From Oceanihabitans iliipiscarium (lineage in GTDB: Bacteria; Bacteroidota; Bacteroidia; Flavobacteriales; Flavobacteriaceae): a stretch of 64,000 nt of DNA. Of the stretch, positions 26,119-34,298 are shown piece after piece; position 1 is the stretch's first letter; the number at the start of each line of letters is the position of its first letter. The notes beneath the pieces were generated by a model, which saw nothing but the letters and a program-made list of their open reading frames with translations, had not been told where the DNA came from and did no database searches. Location: assembly GCF_042686125.1 (NCBI RefSeq), contig NZ_JBHUOV010000007.1:62001-126000 (forward strand), read 5' to 3'. A program made the position numbers and the translations under genes.

Positions 26119-26901
26119 ATGAAGATAATTGATCAATTAAATAGAATAATTTCCATCAAAGAAACACCTAAACGTATTGTTTCCTTAGTGCCTTCACAAA
26201 CCGAATTGCTCTTCGATTTAGGGCTAGAAACGACAATAGTTGGAATCACAAAATTCTGTATTCACCCAAAGCATTTATTAAAATCGAAAACAATCGTTGG
26301 TGGTACTAAGCAAATCAAATTAGATAAAATAAAAGCCTTACAACCTGATATTATTTTATGTAATAAAGAAGAAAATACTGAAGCCATAGTTAAAGCATGT
26401 GAGCAAATTGCTGTAGTGCATGTTTCAGATATAATGACGATTCAAGATTGTATAGATATGATTCAGCAATATGGAGAAATTTTTAACACGCCTAAAAAAG
26501 CTCTAAAAATTTCTGAAACCATTCAGAATAATGTAAACGATTTTAATCTATTTATAAAAAATAAACATCCTTTAAAAGTGGCCTATTATATTTGGAAAAA
26601 CCCATGGATGGTTGCTGGCCAAAATACCTTTATTAATTATCTATTAAGGCTTAATAATTTTGATAATGTTTATGCGCATTTAGGACGTTACCCAGAAATA
26701 GATGAAAAAGGGCTGGAAGATGCCGATGTTGTCTTACTTTCTAGCGAACCTTACCCTTTTAAAAAAGAGCATATTGAAGAATTACAAACAAGATATACAA
26801 ATGCCAACATTCTATTAGTTGATGGCGAAATGTTTTCTTGGTATGGTTCTCGGCTTATAAAAGCATTTGCCTATTTTAAGACGCTACATCAAAATCTTTA
26901 G
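26119..26901 (+). CDS. BtuF-like helical-backbone metal-receptor protein, no signal peptide
   Basis: The 260-residue protein has the class III periplasmic-binding fold: PKRIVSLVPSQTELLFDLG near residue 20, IVGITKFC, GGTKQIKLDKIKALQPDIIL, and a C-terminal LIKAFAYF region. These are features of the vitamin B12/iron-chelate binding family (BtuF/FhuD). It lacks a signal peptide or lipobox, so as written it would stay in the cytoplasm. No permease or ATPase gene is beside it. The nearby B12-dependent mutase icmF invites a link to cobalamin, but that is only inference. Confidence 0.8.
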   Translation: MKIIDQLNRIISIKETPKRIVSLVPSQTELLFDLGLETTIVGITKFCIHPKHLLKSKTIVGGTKQIKLDKIKALQPDIILCNKEENTEAIVKACEQIAVVHVSDIMTIQDCIDMIQQYGEIFNTPKKALKISETIQNNVNDFNLFIKNKHPLKVAYYIWKNPWMVAGQNTFINYLLRLNNFDNVYAHLGRYPEIDEKGLEDADVVLLSSEPYPFKKEHIEELQTRYTNANILLVDGEMFSWYGSRLIKAFAYFKTLHQNL

Positions 26902-27028
26902 TCGTCTTTGGCTTATTAATGACTTCAATAAACTTTACCGTTTGATCTTCAATAGCTTTTAATTTTAAAGCGTTCTTTAGGTTGGGAAATCGTCTTCCAA
27001 CTTTACAAAATTGTGCACTCATAGTCAT
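26876..27028 (-). CDS. Small hypothetical protein
   Basis: A 50-residue frame begins with ATG at 27026-27028 (alternative 27020-27022) and contains SAQFCKVGRRFPNLKNALKL; it ends in DFDVAS. An ATG further upstream (27079) would add a less convincing N-terminus. It overlaps the 3' end of the BtuF-like gene by 26 bases on the opposite strand. I do not recognise it. The clean composition and lack of a better use for the interval support a gene, but weakly. Confidence 0.45.
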   Translation of the reverse strand: MTMSAQFCKVGRRFPNLKNALKLKAIEDQTVKFIEVINKPKTTKDFDVAS

Positions 27029-27105
27029 AGTGTATTCTTTATATATAAAATACGACCATTTCTTACTTATGGATGTCACCAGAAGGTTAAAAAATTGATA
27101 AAAAA

Positions 27106-27303
27106 TTAAACGGTATGCTGAGAATGTTCTCCAGAAAGGTATTTAAGTTTATTTAACTTGTCTAAAAGTTTAATAGCTCTGTATTCTGAAATATCACTTA
27201 ATGCATGATCAGTTTGTCTGAAATTATAAGCCTGTTCTATAAGCTTCTTATATTTTTTACGAAGCTTATTTTGATGCTGTTTTATTGAATCATTTCTATT
27301 CAT
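27106..27303 (-). CDS. Small helical protein (resembles Lacal_2735-type)
   Basis: The 65-residue product is charged and predicted to be a helical hairpin: QNKLRKKYKKLIEQAYNF, then SEYRAIKLLDKLNKLKYL. The pattern of a basic YKKLxExA helix followed by a second helix resembles the short Lacal_2735 family of Flavobacteriaceae, from memory. The cytoplasmic role is unknown. It is probably co-oriented but not clearly in an operon with the small gene at 26876-27028. Confidence 0.6.
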   Translation of the reverse strand: MNRNDSIKQHQNKLRKKYKKLIEQAYNFRQTDHALSDISEYRAIKLLDKLNKLKYLSGEHSQHTV

Positions 27304-27376
27304 TAGTGAATGAGGGAATTAGACTAAATAAATATACATTAATTATTTAAAAATCAAAAGAAGTGTAAAAAAATAA

Positions 27377-27402
27377 AAACCGATTTTAAATTAAACCGGT
27401 TT
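27377..27402 (-). terminator. Possible leftward terminator hairpin
   Basis: AAACCGATTT at 27377-27386 pairs with AAACCGGTTT at 27393-27402, with one A-C mismatch. On the minus strand a T-rich tail follows. No leftward gene ends here, so it may end an unmarked leftward RNA from the 27.4-27.5 kb region or be incidental. Confidence 0.4.
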
Positions 27403-27543
27403 CTATTAAACTAACTAACTCAAAAATATGATGGCATTTTGAATGCTCAAATATAAGTGATGTCTTGCGATGATAAGGTTATGTTAATATTAGCATTTGG
27501 TTAAATCTGTTTTTATATTTTTAGGTAACAAAACCACGTAAAA

Positions 27544-28053
27544 ATGAAAAAGATATTATTACTAGCGACTTTAGTTTTTAGCCTGCAATTAAACGCTCAA
27601 GAAAAACCTTGTAACTGCTGTACAGAAAAACATGCTGAATTTGATTTTTGGATTGGTACATGGACAGTCACTAATCCAGATGGCAGTGCTGCTGGAAAAA
27701 ATGTGATTGATAAAATTCAAAATAGGTGCATCCTTCGTGAAAATTGGACCAGCGCAAAAGGAAACTACACAGGAACGAGTAATAATTTTTATAACTATAA
27801 AACAAAACAATGGGAACAAATATGGATCGACAACCAAGGACAAAGTCTTCACCTAAAAGGCAACCGAAAAGGAAATCAAATGATTTTACAGTCAGATCCA
27901 GAAACAAGTAAAGAAGGTAAAAAGGTAGTCTTTCAACGGGTTACTTGGACATTAAATGACGATGGTTCTGTTCGTCAACTTTGGGAAACTGTGACTAATA
28001 ATAAAGAGGTTTCCGTTGCTTTTGATGGCTTGTATAAAAAAACACTAAACTAA
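27544..28053 (+). CDS. Secreted DUF1579-like protein
   Basis: The 169-residue protein has a signal peptide ending about residue 18 (LQLNAQ). Features reminiscent of the DUF1579 family follow: HAEFDFWIGTWTVTNPDG (about 30-47), then YKTKQWEQIWIDNQGQ. A CNCC cysteine cluster lies just after the signal peptide (residues 22-26). It is probably periplasmic, with a lipocalin-like beta-rich fold. The function is unknown. Its stop overlaps the convergent DUF4197 gene by four bases. Confidence 0.75.
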   Translation: MKKILLLATLVFSLQLNAQEKPCNCCTEKHAEFDFWIGTWTVTNPDGSAAGKNVIDKIQNRCILRENWTSAKGNYTGTSNNFYNYKTKQWEQIWIDNQGQSLHLKGNRKGNQMILQSDPETSKEGKKVVFQRVTWTLNDDGSVRQLWETVTNNKEVSVAFDGLYKKTLN

Positions 28054-28754
28054 TCCTGAAGCGCAAAAACTTTACGTAATAAATCAGTAGTTCTAGAACT
28101 GACCTTGTTGCGAATTTCTTTTTCCTCTACAGCAATCATCTTATAAACCCCTTTTAATGCTTCTCCTGTAACATAATCGGTTAAATCAGGATTAACATCA
28201 CTTGTAAAAGGAATACTGTTGTATTTACTTATTAAGTTTGCCCAAATGTCATCAGCGCCAACTTTACTAAAAGAATTTTTTATCACAGGATTAAATTTAT
28301 CATATAAAGCCGTTTGGGTTCTACCAGTTAAATATTGTGTTGCAGCATCATCCTGACCAAGAAGTATATTTTTTGCATCATTAAATGTAATGCCTTTAAC
28401 GGCATCAATAAAAATAGGCGTAGCCTCGCTCACAGCGTCTTCAGCAGCGCGATTTAACACTTTTAAACCTTCATCTGCTAAACTACCTAAGCCTATATCG
28501 CGTAAGGCTTTGTCTACCTTTGTTAATTCGTCTGGTAACATGATTTTAACCAATTCATTTTTGAAAAAACCATCCTTTTGGGTAAGCTTACTAACTTGTT
28601 TATCTATACCCAAATCTAAAGCTTGTCTAAGAGCAGATCCCATTTCTGCTTGAGAAATACCAACGTCTTGTGGTAATTGATTAACTACTTCTTGTAATTC
28701 TGCACATGCAGATAAGTTTAATACTAAAAGGAATGTTACTAGTCGTTTCATCAT
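28050..28754 (-). CDS. DUF4197 family lipoprotein
   Basis: The 234-residue protein has a lipoprotein signal (FLLVLNLSAC, Cys17). A mostly helical DUF4197 domain follows: SALRQALDLGIDKQVSKLTQ and VNRAAEDAV-like segments, VTGEALKGVYKMIAVEEKEIR and the ending LLRKVFALQD. It is likely anchored to an envelope membrane and of unknown function. The frame is open upstream to 28859, but that part lies in repeat copy B. ATG at 28752-28754 or 28749-28751 gives a proper signal peptide. Confidence 0.85.
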   Translation of the reverse strand: MMKRLVTFLLVLNLSACAELQEVVNQLPQDVGISQAEMGSALRQALDLGIDKQVSKLTQKDGFFKNELVKIMLPDELTKVDKALRDIGLGSLADEGLKVLNRAAEDAVSEATPIFIDAVKGITFNDAKNILLGQDDAATQYLTGRTQTALYDKFNPVIKNSFSKVGADDIWANLISKYNSIPFTSDVNPDLTDYVTGEALKGVYKMIAVEEKEIRNKVSSRTTDLLRKVFALQD

Positions 28755-28789
28755 TAAAAATTTTAAGGCGTAAATGTACAAATATTTAT

Positions 28790-28869
28790 GGCGTTTTTTT
28801 ATTCTAAAAACCACGCTTTCCATTATATCTTTTTGTAAACAAAAAGGATGCCATTTCAATCGTTAACGC
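28790..28869. repeat. Structured intergenic repeat, copy B
   Basis: This is the shortest of three copies, from GGCGTT to GTTAACGC. It shares CCACGCTTTCCATTATATC with copy C, base for base, and has the minimal central hairpin CTTTTTGT-AA-ACAAAAAG (28829-28846). It lies between the DUF4197 gene and icmF. Confidence 0.85.
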
Positions 28870-28916
28870 AATGCTAAACTATTTTTAAAATTAGCAGCTA
28901 TATTTTTAATATTCCG

Positions 28917-28924
28917 TAAATTTG
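28917..28924 (+). promoter_or_regulatory. -7 promoter element of icmF
   Basis: TAAATTTG fits TAnnTTTG, 27 bases before the icmF ATG. No clear -33 element is seen. I saw no cobalamin riboswitch in the short leader. Confidence 0.5.
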
Positions 28925-28951
28925 TAGCACAAAAATTAACTTTCATTATCA

Positions 28952-31900
28952 ATGCAACAAATAGCACCATATAAACCAAAACATAAAGTACGTATAGTAA
29001 CCGCTGCATCATTATTTGATGGTCATGATGCTTCAATAAATATTATGCGTCGTATTATTCAAGCGACAGGAGTCGAAGTGATTCATTTAGGTCATGATAG
29101 AAGTGTAGAGGAAGTCGTGAATACAGCCATTCAAGAAGATGCAAATGCCATTTGTTTAACTTCGTATCAAGGTGGACATAATGAGTATTTTAAGTATATG
29201 TACGACTTGCTTAAAGAGCGTGGTGCAGAACACATCAAGATTTTTGGTGGTGGTGGTGGTGTTATTTTACCATCAGAAATTAAAGAGTTAATGGATTATG
29301 GTATTTCACGTATTTATTCGCCAGATGATGGTCGTGAAATGGGCTTACAAGGCATGATTAACGATTTGGTTGAACAATCCGATTTTGCTATTGGAGATCA
29401 ACTTAACGGAGAAATTGATCAGCTTCCAAAGAAAAACCCTAAGGCTATTGCTCGCGTGATTTCTTCTGCTGAAAATTTTCCAGATGTTGCTAAAGTCGCT
29501 TTAGATCAAATACATGCTAAAAATAAAACCTCTAAAACTCCTGTTCTTGGAATTACAGGAACTGGTGGTGCAGGAAAATCTTCTTTAGTCGATGAATTGG
29601 TTCGTCGTTTTTTAATTGACTTTCCAGAAAAAACAGTTGGACTCGTCTCTGTAGATCCTTCTAAACGTAAGACAGGAGGCGCTTTACTTGGTGATAGAAT
29701 TAGAATGAATGCCATCAATTCTCCTCGTGTATACATGAGAAGCCTTGCAACTCGTCAGTCTAATTTAGCTTTATCAAAATATGTGAATGAAGCCGTTGAG
29801 GTTTTAAAAGCTGCCGAATATGACTTAATTATTTTAGAAACCTCAGGAATTGGACAGTCTGATACGGAAATCATTGAGCATTCAGATGTGTCATTGTACG
29901 TCATGACTCCAGAATTTGGTGCTGCGACCCAATTAGAAAAAATCGACATGCTTGATTTTGCAGATTTAGTAGCTATAAATAAATTTGATAAACGTGGATC
30001 TTTAGATGCATTGCGTGATGTGAAAAAACAGTACATGCGTAATAATAATCTCTGGGATACACCTCAAGATCAACTACCCGTTTTTGGAACGATTGCGTCG
30101 CAATTTAATGATCCAGGTATGAATACGCTCTACAAAGCAATCATGGATAAATTGGTAGAAAAAGCAGATTCAGATTTAAAATCGTCTTTTCATATTTCGG
30201 AAGAAATGAGCGAGAAGATTTTTGTGATTCCACCTTCAAGAACACGTTATCTATCTGAAATTGCTGAAAGTAATCGTGCCTATGATAAAAAAGCAAATCA
30301 GCAAGTTGAAGTTGCTCAAAAACTATATGGAATATACAAAACCATAGAATCTGTTATTGGAAATACTCCAGAATTAGATAAAGCAGGAATTGATAGTAAG
30401 TCTGTCAGTTCGAGCACAGTCGAAAACAAAGATTTTGTTAAGCTTTTAATTGGTGAATTCGATCGTGTAAAACTAAATCTTGATCCTTATAATTGGGAAA
30501 TGATTACTGGTTGGAATGAAAAAGTAAATAAATACAAAAACCCTATTTACACTTTTAAAGTTCGTGATAAGGAAATTAAAATAGAAACACATACAGCGTC
30601 TTTATCTCATCTGCAAATCCCTAAAGTGGCTTTACCTAAGTATCAAGCTTGGGGCGATATTTTAAAATGGTGTTTACAAGAAAATGTACCTGGCGAGTTT
30701 CCTTATACTTCAGGATTATATCCTTTTAAAAGAACTGGCGAAGATCCAGCACGTATGTTTGCTGGTGAAGGTGGTCCAGAACGTACCAATAGACGTTTTC
30801 ATTATGTAAGTATGGGATTACCTGCTAAGCGTTTGTCAACTGCTTTCGATAGTGTCACCTTATATGGAAACGATCCAGATCATCGTCCAGATATTTATGG
30901 GAAAATCGGAAACGCTGGTGTGTCTATTTGTTGTTTAGATGATGCAAAAAAACTTTATTCAGGTTTCAATTTAGCTGATGTAATGACTTCGGTGAGTATG
31001 ACTATTAATGGACCTGCTCCTATGTTATTAGGCTTTTTTATGAATGCAGCCATAGACCAACAATGCGAAATTTATATCAAAGAAAATGGTTTAGAAAAAG
31101 ATGTTGAAGCTAAAATTGCTAAACTCTATAAAGGACAAAAGCGACCAAAATATAATGGCGATTTACCTGAAGGTAATGATGGTTTAGGCTTAATGTTATT
31201 AGGTGTTACAGGAGATCAAGTATTACCTGCTGATGTGTATTTAGATATTAAAACCAAAACGATAGCGCAAGTTAGAGGAACGGTTCAAGCCGATATTTTA
31301 AAAGAAGATCAGGCGCAAAACACTTGTATTTTTTCTACCGAATTCGCTTTGCGACTTATGGGAGATGTACAAGAATATTTCATTGAAAATAATGTGCGTA
31401 ATTTCTATTCGGTATCTATTTCTGGATACCATATTGCTGAAGCTGGAGCAAATCCTATTACACAATTAGCTCTCACCTTATCTAATGGTTTTACTTATGT
31501 TGAGTATTACTTAAGTCGAGGTATGGACATCAATAAATTTGGTCCTAACTTATCCTTCTTTTTCTCTAACGGCATCGATCCAGAATATGCTGTTATTGGT
31601 CGTGTAGCGCGTAAGATTTGGGCGAAAGCCATGAAGCATAAATACGGCGCAAATGCAAGAGCACAAATGCTGAAATATCACATTCAAACATCTGGTCGTA
31701 GTTTGCATGCGCAAGAAATTGACTTTAATGATATTCGTACTACACTTCAAGCCTTATATGCAATTTATGACAATTGCAACTCACTACATACTAATGCCTA
31801 TGATGAAGCCATTACCACACCAACTGAAGAATCGGTAAGACGTGCCATGGCAATTCAGTTAATTATTAATAAGGAATTAGGTCTAGCTAAAAATGAAAAT

Positions 31901-32368
31901 CCAATTCAAGGGTCTTTTATTATTGAAGAGTTAACCGATTTAGTTGAAGAAGCTGTCCTTTTAGAGTTTGATCGTATTACAGAAAGAGGTGGCGTATTAG
32001 GTGCTATGGAAACCATGTATCAGCGTAGTAAAATACAAGAAGAAAGCTTGTATTATGAAACCTTAAAGCATAATGGTGAGTTTCCAATTATTGGTGTAAA
32101 CACATTTTTAAGTTCTAAAGGCTCTCCAACAGTAATCCCAAAAGAAGTTATTCGTGCAACAGAGGAAGAAAAACAATTCCAAATTAAAACCTTAGAGCAC
32201 TTACATCAAGCCAACGATACGAAAGCTTTACTCAAAGACCTTCAGATTAAAGCCATACATAATGAAAATATATTTGAAGCTTTAATGGACGTTTGTAAAG
32301 TGTGTTCTTTAGGTGAAATTACTTCAGCTTTATTTGAAGTTGGTGGACAGTATAGACGTAATATGTAA
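28952..32368 (+). CDS. icmF: Fused isobutyryl-CoA mutase (IcmF-type, B12-dependent)
   Basis: The 1138-residue fusion has three parts. Residues about 10-150 are the cobalamin-binding domain with the FDGHDASIN motif (lower-ligand His25) and the IKIFGGGGGVI loop. Residues about 190-420 are a MeaB-like G-protein chaperone with P-loop GITGTGGAGKSS (200-211) and NKFDKRG. Residues about 560-1138 are the acyl-CoA mutase large domain (FPYTSGLYPFKRTGEDPARMFAGEG). The order is that of IcmF, which interconverts isobutyryl- and butyryl-CoA; a related branched acyl-CoA substrate is possible. It is complete and monocistronic. Confidence 0.93.
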   Translation: MQQIAPYKPKHKVRIVTAASLFDGHDASINIMRRIIQATGVEVIHLGHDRSVEEVVNTAIQEDANAICLTSYQGGHNEYFKYMYDLLKERGAEHIKIFGGGGGVILPSEIKELMDYGISRIYSPDDGREMGLQGMINDLVEQSDFAIGDQLNGEIDQLPKKNPKAIARVISSAENFPDVAKVALDQIHAKNKTSKTPVLGITGTGGAGKSSLVDELVRRFLIDFPEKTVGLVSVDPSKRKTGGALLGDRIRMNAINSPRVYMRSLATRQSNLALSKYVNEAVEVLKAAEYDLIILETSGIGQSDTEIIEHSDVSLYVMTPEFGAATQLEKIDMLDFADLVAINKFDKRGSLDALRDVKKQYMRNNNLWDTPQDQLPVFGTIASQFNDPGMNTLYKAIMDKLVEKADSDLKSSFHISEEMSEKIFVIPPSRTRYLSEIAESNRAYDKKANQQVEVAQKLYGIYKTIESVIGNTPELDKAGIDSKSVSSSTVENKDFVKLLIGEFDRVKLNLDPYNWEMITGWNEKVNKYKNPIYTFKVRDKEIKIETHTASLSHLQIPKVALPKYQAWGDILKWCLQENVPGEFPYTSGLYPFKRTGEDPARMFAGEGGPERTNRRFHYVSMGLPAKRLSTAFDSVTLYGNDPDHRPDIYGKIGNAGVSICCLDDAKKLYSGFNLADVMTSVSMTINGPAPMLLGFFMNAAIDQQCEIYIKENGLEKDVEAKIAKLYKGQKRPKYNGDLPEGNDGLGLMLLGVTGDQVLPADVYLDIKTKTIAQVRGTVQADILKEDQAQNTCIFSTEFALRLMGDVQEYFIENNVRNFYSVSISGYHIAEAGANPITQLALTLSNGFTYVEYYLSRGMDINKFGPNLSFFFSNGIDPEYAVIGRVARKIWAKAMKHKYGANARAQMLKYHIQTSGRSLHAQEIDFNDIRTTLQALYAIYDNCNSLHTNAYDEAITTPTEESVRRAMAIQLIINKELGLAKNENPIQGSFIIEELTDLVEEAVLLEFDRITERGGVLGAMETMYQRSKIQEESLYYETLKHNGEFPIIGVNTFLSSKGSPTVIPKEVIRATEEEKQFQIKTLEHLHQANDTKALLKDLQIKAIHNENIFEALMDVCKVCSLGEITSALFEVGGQYRRNM

Positions 32369-32437
32369 AAAGTTTTTTAATACATGCATCTTTTTTCAAA
32401 AGTTGACGTCTATTAAGTGAACTTAAAAACAGATATT

Positions 32438-32542
32438 ATGAAAAATATAAATGAATGTACTTGCAATTGCGAATCATGTAAAAACGGACAATGTGCTAAT
32501 TGTACTTGTGAAAATTGTTCATGTTCAAATTGTAACTGTTAA
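32438..32542 (+). CDS. Cysteine-rich metallothionein-like peptide (34 residues)
   Basis: The short frame (ATG 32438, TAA 32540-32542) encodes 34 residues, of which 11 are cysteine (positions 7, 9, 11, 14, 19, 22, 24, 27, 29, 32, 34). They are arranged as CxC and CxxC units such as CTCNCESC and NCSCSNCNC. It has no signal peptide. The density and spacing suggest a thiolate metal-cluster peptide; this is inference from composition. A strong hairpin terminator separates it from the SigZ-type sigma gene, whose product also ends in cysteines. Confidence 0.75.
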   Translation: MKNINECTCNCESCKNGQCANCTCENCSCSNCNC

Positions 32543-32547
32543 AGTAT

Positions 32548-32583
32548 TTCAGTTCGAGTGAGTATAAATTTACTCGAACTGAA
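32548..32583 (+). terminator. Terminator or attenuator between the Cys-rich peptide and the sigma gene
   Basis: A perfect 12-bp stem pairs TTCAGTTCGAGT at 32548-32559 with 32572-32583, followed by TTTAATATTTT. It starts five bases after the peptide stop and ends 17 bases before the sigma-factor ATG, so sigma expression probably depends on read-through. Confidence 0.8.
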
Positions 32584-32600
32584 TTTAATATTTTAAACCA

Positions 32601-33140
32601 ATGACGACTCAAGACGTTTGGACAAATTATTCAGAAGACATAAAGCGATTTGTTTATAGCAAGGTAAAGGATAAGGCTGTTGCAGATGATATTGTGCAAG
32701 ACACCTTTATTAAAATTCATATTAAATTACATACCTTAAAAGATAGTGCTAAGCTTAAATCTTGGATGTTTTCTGTAGCTAGGTATACACTTCTAGATTA
32801 TTTTAGAAAGACAAACCCTACTTTTGAAATTACTGATTATGAACCAGTAACGTTTCCAGAAATACACACACATACTGAAAAAGATTGTTTGCGAGGCATA
32901 TTAAAAAAATTACCAAAAAAGTACAGGGATCCAATATTTTTATCTGATATAAAAGGCTTAAAACAGCAAGAAGTTGCAGAACAATTAAAGCTTCCACTTC
33001 CTACAGTAAAGTCGCAAATACAACGTGCAAGAAAACAAATTGCACAAGGTTTTATGGACTGTTGTGGTTTTGTTAAGAATGACCAAGGTTATTTAGTTGG
33101 AGAAATACAAGATAAAGCTGACTGTAAAGTGTGTTCTTAA
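32601..33140 (+). CDS. sigZ: RNA polymerase sigma factor, ECF type (SigZ-like)
   Basis: The 179-residue sigma-70 family factor has region 2 at about 10-75 (DDIVQDTFIKIHIKLH, LKSWMFSVARYTLLDYFRK) and region 4 at about 105-155 (LKQQEVAEQLKLPLPTVKSQIQRARKQI). The C-terminal tail is unusual: cysteines at 154, 155, 175 and 178 (CCGF...CKVC) recall the SigZ group and may bind a metal or act as a redox switch. No anti-sigma gene is adjacent. It is placed right after the Cys-rich peptide gene. Confidence 0.9.
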   Translation: MTTQDVWTNYSEDIKRFVYSKVKDKAVADDIVQDTFIKIHIKLHTLKDSAKLKSWMFSVARYTLLDYFRKTNPTFEITDYEPVTFPEIHTHTEKDCLRGILKKLPKKYRDPIFLSDIKGLKQQEVAEQLKLPLPTVKSQIQRARKQIAQGFMDCCGFVKNDQGYLVGEIQDKADCKVCS

Positions 33141-33143
33141 TAG

Positions 33144-33151
33144 TATCTTTG
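33144..33151 (+). promoter_or_regulatory. -7 promoter element of the DEAD-box gene
   Basis: TATCTTTG fits TAnnTTTG and lies 17 bases before the ATG at 33169, just after the sigma-factor stop codon. Confidence 0.5.
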
Positions 33152-33168
33152 TGGAGTAAAATGACTGC

Positions 33169-33783
33169 ATGTCCTTTAAAAAACTAAATCCAATATTAAA
33201 AGAAGCTATAGAAAATCAAGGGTTTGAATCACCTTTGGCTTTTCAAAAAGAGATTCTGCCTAAACTAAAAGGTGGTGCTAATGTTTATGGAATCGCTCCA
33301 AAAGGCTCAGGAAAAACAACAGCTTTAATTATGGCGATTATTCATAAATTGAAGGCAGAAGCTTTTGAAGATTCGCCTCGAGCTTTGATTTTAGTTAAAG
33401 ACAAACAAGCCACTTTAGACTTAAAAGAAGAATTTGAAAAATTTACCAAACGCACAGATTTAAGATTGTATTGTGCTTATGAAGAATATCCTTTAGACAA
33501 ACAGCGTGAAGAAGTTTATTATGGTGTAGATATATTGATTGCTACACCAAATCGTCTCAATAAACTTTACTTCATGAACAGCTTACATCTTGGTCAGTTA
33601 CAACTCTTTGCCTTAGATGATGCAGAATTTTTGGTTCGTAATAACTTTCATAATGATGTGTTACGGGTTACAGAAAGCTTACAAAAATGTCAATATGTAA
33701 TCTTAGCAGAAGAAATGCATAAAAAATATGAACGTTTACAAGAATCGTTTATGTTTAATGCGCATAAAGTTGAGGTGAAATAA
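33169..33783 (+). CDS. Single-domain DEAD-box helicase-like protein
   Basis: The 204-residue protein covers only the first RecA-like domain of DEAD-box helicases. A Q-motif-like segment (FESPLAFQKEILP) is near residue 19. Walker A APKGSGKT is at 43-50 and TPNRL at about 126-130. The DEAD position reads DDAE (150-153), and motif III (SAT) is not recognisable. The second RecA domain, needed for unwinding, is absent, and the frame ends cleanly at 33783 with no continuation. It could bind ATP and RNA but is unlikely to unwind RNA. I recall similar short proteins in flavobacteria, so it is probably a real, specialised form. Confidence 0.85.
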   Translation: MSFKKLNPILKEAIENQGFESPLAFQKEILPKLKGGANVYGIAPKGSGKTTALIMAIIHKLKAEAFEDSPRALILVKDKQATLDLKEEFEKFTKRTDLRLYCAYEEYPLDKQREEVYYGVDILIATPNRLNKLYFMNSLHLGQLQLFALDDAEFLVRNNFHNDVLRVTESLQKCQYVILAEEMHKKYERLQESFMFNAHKVEVK

Positions 33784-34179
33784 TTATAAAGTAAGCATCC
33801 AGCTGTTTTGCAGCTTTCTAAAAGTTCGAAGTTCTTTTTGTAAAATAGGAATATAATCTTTTCCGTTACTATTACTTTTTTCTAAACGTTTACAATTTTT
33901 ATACAAACGATTAGTTAACTGCCTAACAGAAGCAATATGAATGTGTTTTTTATCTGTAGCACGTTCTAATTCAGCATTAATGATTTCTGGAGCTAAAGAC
34001 ACAGATTGTTGAACAATATCGCCTGAAAAATAAATGTTTGAATCTTCACTACCATCATCGTGCAAATACGCTAAATCTTGATTTAAGTATGTAGAGATAC
34101 TTCTAGACAAAATAAATATTTGCATAGCCTGCTTATATATAGGCAGTTCTGAAAGATGTGTTGGTATATGACGTAGCAT
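33784..34179 (-). CDS. Helical protein of unknown function
   Basis: The 131-residue product (ATG at 34177-34179; a GTG 33 bases upstream is possible) is predicted to be all-helical. Segments are ELPIYKQAMQIFILSRSIS, DIVQQSVSLAPEIINAELERA and a basic C-terminal helix VRQLTNRLYKNCKRLE. It resembles the four-helix-bundle group related to rRNA intervening-sequence proteins, weakly. Its stop abuts the DEAD-box gene stop without a gap. It is divergent from lrp across a large palindrome, so it may be an Lrp target. Confidence 0.65.
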   Translation of the reverse strand: MLRHIPTHLSELPIYKQAMQIFILSRSISTYLNQDLAYLHDDGSEDSNIYFSGDIVQQSVSLAPEIINAELERATDKKHIHIASVRQLTNRLYKNCKRLEKSNSNGKDYIPILQKELRTFRKLQNSWMLTL

Positions 34180-34235
34180 TTTAATTTTTCGATTTCCCTC
34201 AAAAATAGTCACAAGATTGTACTTTTTGCTTTTGA

Positions 34236-34267
34236 TATTAAAGTAAAATCGTATATTTACTTTAATA
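34236..34267. promoter_or_regulatory. Large palindrome between lrp and a divergent gene
   Basis: Perfect 12-bp arms TATTAAAGTAAA (34236-34247) and TTTACTTTAATA (34256-34267) flank an 8-base spacer. It lies 31 bases before the lrp ATG and 56 bases before the ATG of the leftward gene. Lrp/AsnC proteins bind such dyads and usually control their own gene, so an autoregulatory operator is likely. Confidence 0.8.
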
Positions 34268-34298
34268 ATTAAATTATTTATAACGAAATACTTTAAAT

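Noticed and set aside
28755..28859. Upstream extension of the DUF4197 gene
   Set aside because: It runs through repeat copy B and would place the lipoprotein signal internally.
28870..28951. Cobalamin riboswitch upstream of the B12-dependent icmF
   Set aside because: The leader after the -7 box is under 30 bases and no B12-box-like sequence is seen.
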